Source of the DNA: Dehalococcoidia bacterium
Lineage (GTDB): Bacteria > Chloroflexota > Dehalococcoidia > Dehalococcoidales > E44-bin46
Assembly: GCA_020343755.1 (NCBI GenBank)
Contig: CP070810.1
Span: 712,923 to 723,342, forward strand
Direction: 5' to 3'
Length of the DNA: 10,420 nucleotides
Positions 1-6,468 of this stretch are shown one piece after another. The translations under genes were made by a program, and so were the position numbers. The first letter of the stretch is position 1. Each line of letters begins with the position of its first letter. Under the pieces are notes generated by a model, which saw nothing but the letters and a program-made list of their open reading frames with translations, was not told the DNA's origin and made no database searches.

Positions 1-358
1 AGGATGCAAAGTCGCCTTGCTAAAGATATAAACCAGTAATTTAAGAATGTGTTCAGTTTTTACTACAGGTAAGAAATCTGATTCGACCGGACAACAACGG
101 TCGCTTGGAGAGCCTCGTTGGATCTAGCAAAAACAGAATTTCAGGCCCTCCACCCAACAATCCGTTGCCTTTGAAGCTACCCAATCCATCGGAATGTATG
201 ACGAAGACTACCCCCTGAACAGAAAACGCAACCCGAACAAACATACCACAGGTAACAAAACAAGCTATTATTACCTTCATACTGAGCTTGTCTGCAACCA
301 TTGGGTTATTGACATTACAGGGGTAGATGATTTACGCTTCAAGCAGAAAAGGAGGTAA
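1..358. other. Left-edge non-coding region, no supported gene
   Basis: I see no convincing gene here. The + frame at 1-39 is open to a TAA and could be the last dozen codons of a gene entering from the left (ending LAKDINQ), but the other two + frames also close within about 30 bases, so this is not decisive. A minus-strand frame at 53-301 has a hydrophobic start but no ribosome binding site and no family resemblance. A small inverted repeat, CGACCG (84-89) with CGGTCG (98-103) around an 8-base loop, has no following T-tract. The stretch probably carries the promoter for the aminotransferase downstream; TTGACA at 309-314 is a perfect -35-like hexamer, but I find no good -10 at 16-18 bases from it. 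Confidence 0.5.
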
Positions 359-418
359 ATGAAATGCAAGCATAGTGAGAAGAGTTGTATGATTATAAAT
401 CGAGAATATAAAAGTTAG
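359..418 (+). CDS. Possible 19-codon leader ORF upstream of the aminotransferase
   Basis: A near-perfect Shine-Dalgarno sequence (AAGGAGGT, ending at 356) sits immediately before an ATG that opens a 19-codon frame, MKCKHSEKSCMIINREYKS, ending at TAG 416-418. The peptide is basic and has two cysteines (C3, C10). The stop lies 12 bases before the ATG of the aminotransferase and just ahead of its own AGGAGG, an arrangement seen in translated leader peptides. Against this, only two bases separate GGAGGT from the ATG, which is closer than optimal, and such a short frame can arise by chance. It could equally be the remains of the start of a lost gene. No function is claimed. Confidence 0.22.
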   Translation: MKCKHSEKSCMIINREYKS

Positions 419-424
419 GAGGAA
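419..424 (+). promoter_or_regulatory. Ribosome binding site of the aminotransferase gene
   Basis: AGGAGG is placed so that only a few bases (AAGGCACG region) separate it from the ATG at 431. This supports 431 as the true start and overlaps the end of the preceding short frame. Confidence 0.6.
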
Positions 425-430
425 GGCACG

Positions 431-1807
431 ATGACTACAGCCCGTGAAGTATTTGAAAAACAATACGTGTCCAGAACAAGAAAATCGAGGCAGATGTATG
501 AGGAGGCAAGGCACTACCTAGCCGGTGGGGTTCCAGGTGGCGCTAGATACAGGAGACCCTATCCGTTGTATGTGAAAGAGGCCAAGGGGTCCAAATTCTG
601 GGATGTTGACGGAAATGAATATATTGACATTCTTTGCGGTGCTGGGGCGGCTATTTTGGGGCATTCACCTGCCTCAGTTATGGATACAGTAAGGCAGCAG
701 CTTGACCGTGGAACTATTATTCAGGTTACTGGTGAGTTTGTGATTGAACTTGCTAAGAAAATAACACAGCACATGGCCGGTATGGAATTAATTAGATTTG
801 TCAGCTCTGGTTCTGAGGGAGTTCATATAGCGCTACGAGCAGCCCGAGCGTATACTGGAAGGGAAAAGTATGCCAAGTTTGAGGGCTGCTACCACGGTCA
901 ATTGGACAATGAGCTTGTAAGTGGAGCCGTTTTTGCAGGTCCGGGGGATAACCCGGAGCCAGTTCTTGGGTGTGCTGGCATTCCCAAAAGTATTCTTAAT
1001 GACACTATTATCTTACCCTGGAACAATGCTGATGCATCCGTGGCATTAATTAGAAAGCACGCTAAGGAACTAGCAGCGGTGATTATTGAGCCTGTGGGAG
1101 GCATATACTTAGGAGGTATGCCGGCCGAGAGGGCCTTTGTTGAAGCGTTGAGGAAGGTAACCGAGCAGGAGGGCATCGTTTTGATATTTGATGAGGTAAT
1201 CACTGGCTTCAGGCTTGGCCTCAGTGGAAGCTATTCCATATTAGGAGTAATTCCTGACCTACGCGTTCTAGGGAAAGTGATAGGCGGTGGTTTCCCTATT
1301 GGTGCCTATGGAGGACGAAAGGATATTATGGAAAAGGTTGTTACCCCGCCTGGCCCTGCCGAAGCTAAAGATATAGCACTCCGGAGACAAAAGATATTTT
1401 CATCGGGGACCTTCTCAGGCAATCCTGTTTCAGTGGCCGCTGGAGTGGCTACGTTAAGGGAGCTGGAGAAGCCTGGTTTCTATGAGCGTATTGACGGCTA
1501 TGGAGAACGGATACGAAGTGGTTTGAGGAAGATGGCAATGGATATAGGACTCCAAATTCAAGTAGTTGGGCTCAGGTCGCTATTTAGTGTACATTTTAGC
1601 AACCATCCTGTGAGGAACATACGTGACATACTCAACAGCGATAGAGAGACGGCAGGCGCTTTCTATATGGGATTGGTTGCCAACGGTGTTTATGTACCAG
1701 AGCATCATGTAGCATTTACATGCGGAGCACATAATGATGCAGATATAGGCAAGATTCTAGAAGTTTCAGAAAAGGTTTTTAGGGAAATAAAAAGGCATCA
1801 GGCTTGA
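431..1807 (+). CDS. PLP-dependent class III aminotransferase, glutamate-1-semialdehyde aminomutase-like
   Basis: This 458-residue cytosolic fold-type I PLP enzyme belongs to the HemL-like branch of class III aminotransferases. Visible family landmarks are GGVPGG near 32-37, the DVDGNEYID strand (58-66), the SGSE phosphate-binding turn (126-129), FEGCYHGQ (150-157), the cofactor aspartate in FDEVITGFR (D254), the probable Schiff-base lysine K282 in LGKVIGGGFPIGAYGG, and GTFSGNP (326-332). HemL proteins share all of these, but typical HemL is about 430 residues and sits with heme genes. None are visible here, so a transaminase acting on another amino acid or amine is at least as likely. The AGGAGG at 419-424 supports the start. 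The gene faces the long minus-strand cluster convergently and is transcribed alone in this window. Family call is secure; substrate is unknown. Confidence 0.93.
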   Translation: MTTAREVFEKQYVSRTRKSRQMYEEARHYLAGGVPGGARYRRPYPLYVKEAKGSKFWDVDGNEYIDILCGAGAAILGHSPASVMDTVRQQLDRGTIIQVTGEFVIELAKKITQHMAGMELIRFVSSGSEGVHIALRAARAYTGREKYAKFEGCYHGQLDNELVSGAVFAGPGDNPEPVLGCAGIPKSILNDTIILPWNNADASVALIRKHAKELAAVIIEPVGGIYLGGMPAERAFVEALRKVTEQEGIVLIFDEVITGFRLGLSGSYSILGVIPDLRVLGKVIGGGFPIGAYGGRKDIMEKVVTPPGPAEAKDIALRRQKIFSSGTFSGNPVSVAAGVATLRELEKPGFYERIDGYGERIRSGLRKMAMDIGLQIQVVGLRSLFSVHFSNHPVRNIRDILNSDRETAGAFYMGLVANGVYVPEHHVAFTCGAHNDADIGKILEVSEKVFREIKRHQA

Positions 1808-2092
1808 ATTAATAAATTAAAATACGAAATATAGAGAACAATGGTACATATCTAAGCAACCGTGGTGTGAACTACATTGACAGTCCTTAGCGATTATTCG
1901 GTTGCAAAAGAGTCATGCAGTGTGCTTAGTAAAATCCACTGTTTCAAGTGAGATATTTATACGTAGCATTCAGCAGGTTAGCCTTTGGGATTTGTCCCTA
2001 TTCTACAGAATCCTCATGCTCTCCAGAGAATTGCCACAAAATATTTGCACTACCCGAATTTTGATTGGATAGCTGCCATCAAGGCCTAAGTT
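1808..2092. other. Convergent intergenic region between the aminotransferase and SDR genes
   Basis: No gene is supported. Two possible hairpins are visible. One pairs GCAACCG (1856-1862) with CGGTTGC (1899-1905) across a 36-base loop. The other pairs TTGATTGG (2061-2068) with CCATCAA (2076-2082) with one bulge, about ten bases past the SDR stop. Neither is followed by a clear T-tract on the relevant strand, so neither is called a Rho-independent terminator. The position, between two genes ending toward each other, is where termination is expected. Confidence 0.45.
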
Positions 2093-2839
2093 TCACTGGG
2101 TTAGCCACCCTCCATCTACAAACAAAGTATGGCCATTCACGAAATCAGCCTCATCCGAAGCCAGATATGCAGCTGCCGCAGCAATTTCCTCTGGCTGGGC
2201 TACTCTACCGTATGGGGTCCTATCGAGATATAGACGAGCTCTTTCCGGTTTGTCGAGATCAGGCCTCATTAAGGGAGTATCAGTGGGGCCAGGACCGATA
2301 GCATTAACATTGATTTTCTTTGGTGCCAGGTCAAACGCCATTTGCCTTGTCATATTAATTATGCCACCTTTGGCGGCACAGTATGCAGTTGCTTCATAAA
2401 AACCTACCGCGCCGAATGTAGAAGCAAGGTTGATAACCTTACCCTTTCCCTGCTTGAGCATATAGGGCAATGCACGCTGGGTACAAAAGAACGTCCCCTT
2501 CAACATAACGTCGGTCATAGTGTCCCACTGAGCTTCGGTCAATTCCAATATCGGAGCCTTTATGTATACGCCGGCATTGTTAACCAGAATATCAATCCTA
2601 CCAAAATTGTCGATTGTTGAAGCAACCATTTTATCAATATCTGACAGCTTTGTCACATCAATTATCTGCCAAGCTGACTTGCGCCCCATTTTCTGAATCT
2701 CTTCGGCTGTGTTCTTGACCACGTCTGAGATGTCACAGCAAAATACGTCTGCTCCTTCCTGAGCAAATCTCAGTGCGATAGCTCGACCGATTCCAGTCGC
2801 ACATCCGGTAACAATAGCCACCTTACCTTGCAATTTCAT
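2093..2839 (-). CDS. Short-chain dehydrogenase/reductase (SDR), classical FabG-like
   Basis: This 248-residue cytosolic NAD(P)-dependent oxidoreductase has the classical SDR Rossmann fold, with TGCATGIG (11-18) binding the dinucleotide, D36 at the end of the second strand (suggesting NAD over NADP), DV at 61-62, NNAG (87-90), catalytic S140, and YCAAK (Y153, K157). GPG at 182-184 and the C-terminal FVDGGW complete the pattern. The residue normally Asn in the catalytic tetrad (in VNLKGTF) appears to be Met112 in DVMLKGTFF, which is unusual. Length is typical of the family. An AAGGAGG five bases ahead of the ATG fixes the start. It is the last gene of the minus-strand cluster, downstream of the oxoprolinase subunits, so it may reduce or oxidise a product of that pathway. 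Substrate cannot be read from sequence. Confidence 0.94.
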   Translation of the reverse strand: MKLQGKVAIVTGCATGIGRAIALRFAQEGADVFCCDISDVVKNTAEEIQKMGRKSAWQIIDVTKLSDIDKMVASTIDNFGRIDILVNNAGVYIKAPILELTEAQWDTMTDVMLKGTFFCTQRALPYMLKQGKGKVINLASTFGAVGFYEATAYCAAKGGIINMTRQMAFDLAPKKINVNAIGPGPTDTPLMRPDLDKPERARLYLDRTPYGRVAQPEEIAAAAAYLASDEADFVNGHTLFVDGGWLTQ

Positions 2840-2844
2840 TTCTA

Positions 2845-2851
2845 CCTCCTT
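2845..2851 (-). promoter_or_regulatory. Ribosome binding site of the SDR gene
   Basis: AAGGAGG on the minus strand lies five bases before the SDR ATG and directly abuts the stop codon (2852-2854) of the short frame upstream. This gives a typical operon-style coupling between that frame and the SDR gene. Confidence 0.65.
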
Positions 2852-2965
2852 CTACTTTTTAGAAATTCTCGCTGGCAAAGAAGCGTAGATTTCCTTTGCC
2901 ATCTTGACGCTTACAGTTTTTCCAATAATCGGTTTCAGTTTAAGAATATTAACCAATCGCTTAGC
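2852..2965 (-). pseudogene. Short ORF or C-terminal remnant between pxpB and the SDR gene
   Basis: This minus-strand frame is open for 37 codons from a TGA at 2966-2968 to a TAG at 2852-2854. Its end reads like genuine protein: a lysine-rich amphipathic stretch with KPIIGKTVSVKMAKEIY followed by ASLPARISKK. It has no ATG near its beginning; the best start is TTG at 2956 (34 codons), with only a weak ribosome binding site. The 12-base spacing to the SDR ATG, with the SDR ribosome binding site between, is what one expects after a real gene. The simplest reading is a gene end left after deletion, or a small protein with a TTG start. Short fragments in other frames just upstream (3008-2970) also hint at decay. 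I do not recognise the family. Confidence 0.35.
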
Positions 2966-3008
2966 TCAATCCATATTCAATTGCTTGCCTTTACTATCAC
3001 AAAACGCA

Positions 3009-3812
3009 CTAAATACTATCTAAACGAAAAATACCCTCCTCAACTTGATATTTATAGCGCCCTTCTTCCACTTGTTTGCGTATTTCCTTGTACTCATCCC
3101 CGGTTATCGGGACATATTTATGACGGTCACTAACCTTGGTGAGGACCGGGCTATCGGCGAATACGGGATCCCGTTGCATTGGGTCATACAAGTCAAGCGG
3201 TGTCCGTCCGATTAATTGGTAACCACCCGGGCTGTTCACTGGATAAGCTGATGTTAACTGCCCAGCCAAACAGATAATACGTTCTGGAGTCCACTTCCTC
3301 GGTCGTGGGTACTTGGGCGCGCTCAAAACAAAGCTAGGTTTAAGTGGAACCGCCTGATAACAACCAGGAGTGAAGCCGACCGCGCCAACCCAGTGAAGTG
3401 TTCCTGAGTGGACTTCAATAACTTTTTCAACAGTTATCTTGTTTTTCTCAGCAATAAACTCCATATTGTCCGGAGCCCCGTGTGCTTTGGCACACTCCTG
3501 GGACCAAGGATCGTTATACCAGATAGGTATAGTGAGGATTCTAGATGGTAGTTCACCAACCTTACCAAGTTGCTTATCTAAGCGTTTAATTTTGCTGACC
3601 AGATCTTTATAGCTAATCTTAAACGGGTTATAAACGATCCCTAAAGAGCGATGAGTAGGTATCGTCTCGGTTACGCCACCCAGGCCTGCCTTCTTGATAG
3701 CTTCATTCAGAGCAATCACACGAAAGTTGAGCAACAGGTTTAACTCATCCCCATATTCAACTATAACGTACACATCTCCAGCAGGCTTGAAAACGGGCTC
3801 TTTGTATATCAC
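3009..3812 (-). CDS. pxpB: 5-oxoprolinase subunit B family protein (AHS1/KipI-like carboxyltransferase domain)
   Basis: In characterised systems PxpB pairs with PxpC as the part of the three-subunit ATP-dependent 5-oxoprolinase that works with PxpA to open pyroglutamate to glutamate in the cytoplasm. The 267-residue protein has the AHS1 layout: PAGDVYVIVEYGDE near the start (10-23), TIPIWYND (94-101), VGFTPGCYQ (145-153), PRPRKW, LAGQLTSAYPVNSPGGYQLIGRTP (182-205) and the D-P turn after it. The usual GFxPGFxYLxGLP is altered to GFTPGCYQAVPL and AGxQTGIYP to AGQLTSAYP, so this is a divergent member. It is slightly longer than usual, with a charged C-terminal tail. The start is GTG at 3812, with AAGGAG only at a long distance (about 16 bases). 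It follows pxpA after a 52-base gap. Substrate may differ from 5-oxoproline. Confidence 0.87.
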   Translation of the reverse strand: MIYKEPVFKPAGDVYVIVEYGDELNLLLNFRVIALNEAIKKAGLGGVTETIPTHRSLGIVYNPFKISYKDLVSKIKRLDKQLGKVGELPSRILTIPIWYNDPWSQECAKAHGAPDNMEFIAEKNKITVEKVIEVHSGTLHWVGAVGFTPGCYQAVPLKPSFVLSAPKYPRPRKWTPERIICLAGQLTSAYPVNSPGGYQLIGRTPLDLYDPMQRDPVFADSPVLTKVSDRHKYVPITGDEYKEIRKQVEEGRYKYQVEEGIFRLDSI

Positions 3813-3864
3813 GATTACTAACTACCTTCTCCTTAATTATTGTAAAGACACCCTAACAAAATCC

Positions 3865-4659
3865 CTAACTTTTGCTTTTGGGCTTCGCCGGGCTAGAAGA
3901 CCTTTTAAATGGTGCGATGGCAACCTTGGCTTTCTTCAACTCGTCCCTAACCGCTTTCACGACATCAATAGCATTGGGAGTGTCACCATGTATACAGATA
4001 CTCTCAGCTTCCATCCTAATATCCTTACCGTTTATTGCTGTGACTGTTCCCTCAGCAATGAACTTTCTGACTTTCTTACGCGCTACTTCTGGGTCTAATG
4101 CGTGCTTTGCACGTTGCACCACCACAGCACCATCCGGAGTATAATCCGTGTCGGCATTGACCTCACCGACTACTCTAAGTCCCATCTCCTTGGCTATCCT
4201 GGGAAACGCCTGACTTAAGGGAGCTGGGAAATAGACGGGGAGGCCAGGGTCTATTTTGAGTATCGCGTCAGCAACAACCCGTGAGAGCTGTTCATCAGTG
4301 GTTAACACAGAGTATAGTGCACCGTGCGGCTTTACATGATGCAATGTTAACCCGGCTACCTCAACGAAAGCCTTCAATGCTCCTACCTGGTAAATAATGT
4401 AACTCCAAGCATCATCATCTGAAATTCGCATTGCACGGCGTCCGAAACCCATAAGGTCAGGAAAGCCAGGATGCGCTCCAACCACGACACCATTGGCCTT
4501 AGCCAGCCCAACCGTTTTTCTCATAACACAAGGGTCTCCAGCATGAAACCCACAAGCAACGTTAGCAGTGGTAATGTACTTCATAACCTCTTCATCATTG
4601 CCTATTGTGTAGTTGCCGAAACCTTCACCCACATCACTATTCAAGTCAATCTCAATCAT
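3865..4659 (-). CDS. pxpA: 5-oxoprolinase subunit A family protein (LamB/YcsF family)
   Basis: PxpA is the LamB/YcsF-fold subunit thought to act on the lactam ring in ATP-dependent 5-oxoprolinase. Family motifs run in order through the 264 residues: DLNSDVGE (5-12), NVACGFHAGDP (33-43), GAHPGFPD with GFGRR (61-75), VKPHGALY (109-116), and CIHGDTPNA (222-230); these carry the conserved Asp, His and Asn residues. Two departures are worth noting: SYPD is GFPD, and the usual F-A-D-R-x-Y stretch is NADTDY (168-173), losing the arginine. The C-terminus adds a Ser/Pro/Lys tail (from about 253) not needed for the fold. Length is near the family norm of about 250. A GGGGGAG ahead of the ATG supports the start. 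It lies 16 bases after pxpC and before pxpB. Confidence 0.92.
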   Translation of the reverse strand: MIEIDLNSDVGEGFGNYTIGNDEEVMKYITTANVACGFHAGDPCVMRKTVGLAKANGVVVGAHPGFPDLMGFGRRAMRISDDDAWSYIIYQVGALKAFVEVAGLTLHHVKPHGALYSVLTTDEQLSRVVADAILKIDPGLPVYFPAPLSQAFPRIAKEMGLRVVGEVNADTDYTPDGAVVVQRAKHALDPEVARKKVRKFIAEGTVTAINGKDIRMEAESICIHGDTPNAIDVVKAVRDELKKAKVAIAPFKRSSSPAKPKSKS

Positions 4660-4675
4660 GATAGCTCCCCCCTTT

Positions 4676-5710
4676 CTACCTTGTCTTAGACTTCTTGACT
4701 ATGCTGTCTTCACTCAATATTTTCTCAGTCTCTCTCAGAATTTTAGTCGCTTCATCAACTGTAACTGCTCTGAATCTAGTTAGATCGCCTGCATTCATTT
4801 GCCCCACCCTCGACATGTCAGAGATAATTACAGTAGCTACCTTGGCATACCCGCCAAGACTAGGCCCCTCCACTGTTAAAACAATTGGCTCTAGGCCACC
4901 AGGCACCTGAATCCCACCCACAGGAATGGTATCGTCAACAATATTCGAAGGGTCGGAACCCGCCTGGTTCACCAGGTAATCTGGCCGAGGTTTAAAAATC
5001 AATTTTGGCCCAATAAATCTACAACCCATGCGGTCTGACGTTGAGGAAAATTGCCACTCGTAGGTGAGGAAAAGTTTGATTGCTTCTTCAGTAAATAAGT
5101 AGTCCTGGGGACCAAGCACAACTCGAACGTCCCATTTGTTCGTATACTGAGGTATCAACTTGGGCAACAATGTCCTACCCTCGATTTCTTCAAGCGATAG
5201 TTTGGGGATACCTGTCTTTAATATATCGCCCTTGGCAAGTGCTCTACCTTCTATGCCACCCACAGCGCCTCTAACGTAAGTAGCTTTACTACCCAGAAAA
5301 AGTGGCATCTCTACCCCCCCGGCAACACATAGATACGCTCTCGCCCCCGCTATAGGGCGTCCGAAGGAAATTGTGCTCCCCTTGCTTACTCTTACCGCTG
5401 TCCACATTGGAAAAGGCTTACCATTCAGTTTATAAGAAAGGTCGGCACCAGTTACAGCTACTACCGTTGAACGCAACACCTTCAAAGTGGGTCCTAGAAG
5501 AAGAATTTCTAACCCTGCTTCTCCAGGCTCATCGCCGACAAGGAAAGGTTTTCCGGCTCCGTTGCCCACTAGTAGATTCCCCATCCGAAGGCTAAAGGGG
5601 TCTTGGGCTCCAGCAGTTGGCATGCCAATAGCAAGATAGCCGGGACGTCCTAGGTCTTGAACTGTTGTCTGTAGTCCGCCCTCAATAACTTCGAAGGTTT
5701 CTCCGTCCAT
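4676..5710 (-). CDS. pxpC: 5-oxoprolinase subunit C family protein (AHS2/KipA-like carboxyltransferase domain)
   Basis: PxpC forms a complex with PxpB and is homologous to the AHS2 domain of urea amidolyase, hence the common label 'biotin-dependent carboxyltransferase' even though oxoprolinase itself does not use biotin. The 344-residue protein shows the family path: GGLQTTVQDLGRPGY (11-25), GMPTAGAQDPFSLRMGN (29-45), GARAYLCVAGG (122-132), FLGSKATYVRG with GGIEGRALAKGD (138-162), SDRMGCRFIGP (225-235), GGIQVPGG (265-272) and GGYAKVATVI (286-295). Length is usual. The expected GGYPK is GGYAK, and the segment before it (EGPSLGGY) departs from the usual acidic-arginine pattern. The ATG at 5710 has a GGGGGT some eleven bases ahead. 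It is the first of three pxp genes, 35 bases after the MocA-like gene. Confidence 0.92.
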   Translation of the reverse strand: MDGETFEVIEGGLQTTVQDLGRPGYLAIGMPTAGAQDPFSLRMGNLLVGNGAGKPFLVGDEPGEAGLEILLLGPTLKVLRSTVVAVTGADLSYKLNGKPFPMWTAVRVSKGSTISFGRPIAGARAYLCVAGGVEMPLFLGSKATYVRGAVGGIEGRALAKGDILKTGIPKLSLEEIEGRTLLPKLIPQYTNKWDVRVVLGPQDYLFTEEAIKLFLTYEWQFSSTSDRMGCRFIGPKLIFKPRPDYLVNQAGSDPSNIVDDTIPVGGIQVPGGLEPIVLTVEGPSLGGYAKVATVIISDMSRVGQMNAGDLTRFRAVTVDEATKILRETEKILSEDSIVKKSKTR

Positions 5711-5745
5711 TTTCCAGATACCCCCAACTCAACGCTCCTTGCCCT

Positions 5746-6336
5746 CTATTTGCTTAAGGACTTAAGAGCGCGGTAATAATCACTCACAGTATCGATGTCC
5801 ACATAAACACTTTCGGAATTGACTGCTATCTCCAAGATGTCATTGGCATGCTTCTTAATTATCTCCCTTGCCCCTACATCACCCTCTAACTTCAGTAATT
5901 CCGCTTTATATTTAGTAGCAAAAATAACCGGGTGCCCCTGGTTACTCTGGTATGTTGGGAAAACAATACCTTTATTATTGTCAATAAATTCCCTTATTAG
6001 CTTATTGATTATCCTGCTACCTATGAATGGTTGGTCAGCTAGCATGATCATAATTGCATCTGCTTTATTATTAACGAGGTTCAATCCAGTTATTATGGAT
6101 GTGCTCATCCCCCGTTTGTAGATTGGATTTACAGCAATCTTAACTGGTCTATCGGCTATAATCCGCGTCATCTCTTCAGACCTATAGCCCACTACCACAA
6201 CAACCTCACTTACTTTAGAGCTGAGCAGATTATCAATAGTCTGTTCCAAAATGGTACTATTACCAAGGGGCATCAGCAACTTTGGCTTACCCAGCCGCTT
6301 TGATTCACCGGCAGCTAGGACTATTGCTGATACCAT
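5746..6336 (-). CDS. MocA-like molybdenum cofactor nucleotidyltransferase (MobA/MocA family)
   Basis: Members of this family transfer CMP or GMP to molybdopterin to make the dinucleotide cofactor of molybdenum hydroxylases such as xanthine or CO dehydrogenases. The fold is a nucleotidyltransferase Rossmann type. Counting from the chosen start (196 residues), the nucleotide loop LAAGESKRLGKPK is at 7-19, GMSTSI near 76-81, the metal/NTP-binding MLADQP at 98-103, QGHPVIF near 133-139, GDVGAR at 152-157 and DIDT at 180-183. LAAGxSxRLGxPK with GHP and GDxGAR favours MocA-like over MobA. An upstream in-frame ATG at 6369 would add 11 residues that match no family pattern. ATG 6336 places the loop at the usual distance and has AAGG four bases ahead. 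No molybdenum enzyme is in the window, so the partner is unknown. Confidence 0.87.
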   Translation of the reverse strand: MVSAIVLAAGESKRLGKPKLLMPLGNSTILEQTIDNLLSSKVSEVVVVVGYRSEEMTRIIADRPVKIAVNPIYKRGMSTSIITGLNLVNNKADAIMIMLADQPFIGSRIINKLIREFIDNNKGIVFPTYQSNQGHPVIFATKYKAELLKLEGDVGAREIIKKHANDILEIAVNSESVYVDIDTVSDYYRALKSLSK

Positions 6337-6361
6337 AGCGCCTTTTTTTCTACAGATGACA

Positions 6362-6466
6362 TTAACCATTATGTGTCCGATGAATCTTCATTATCTCAGC
6401 TAGGATACTGAAGGCTATTTCCCCACCGCCCTTAATCATAATTACTATGTCACTTAGGTTTGTCAT
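6362..6466 (-). pseudogene. 34-codon YqeB-like N-terminal remnant between the NTPase and MocA-like genes
   Basis: A short minus-strand frame begins with ATG two bases after the NTPase stop, with AAAGG at good spacing, and ends at TAA overlapping the region before the MocA-like gene. It translates to 34 residues; residues 6-18 read DIVIMIKGGGEIA. That resembles the glycine-rich nucleotide-binding start of YqeB/EF2563-family proteins (selenium-dependent molybdenum hydroxylase system), which are about 260 residues and are usually encoded beside mocA. Here the frame stops 16 residues later. The intact start signals, the family-like beginning and the neighbour together suggest a deletion that removed nearly all of a yqeB-type gene. 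A C-terminal YqeB match (SDKxxAIGGG) is an alternative reading. It could also be a real small protein. Confidence 0.45.
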
Positions 6467-6468
6467 TT

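Noticed and set aside
53..301. Minus-strand frame of 82 codons with a hydrophobic, signal-peptide-like start
   Set aside because: There is no ribosome binding site at either candidate ATG, no recognisable family features and no operon context; it is probably a chance open frame.
309..337. TTGACA as a sigma-70 -35 element for the aminotransferase
   Set aside because: At 16-18 bases downstream the sequence (TTTACG/TTACGC) is a poor -10, so the promoter cannot be called.
388..412. TATGAT / TATAAA hexamers as -10 elements
   Set aside because: No matching -35 lies at proper spacing for the first, and the second would start transcription inside or past the ribosome binding site of the aminotransferase gene.
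1856..1905. GCAACCG...CGGTTGC inverted repeat as a terminator
   Set aside because: The loop is 36 bases and no T-tract follows on either strand.
6337..6369. Eleven-residue N-terminal extension of the MocA-like protein
   Set aside because: It has no family match and a poor ribosome binding site; the internal ATG places the nucleotide loop at the usual distance. The longer start is not excluded.
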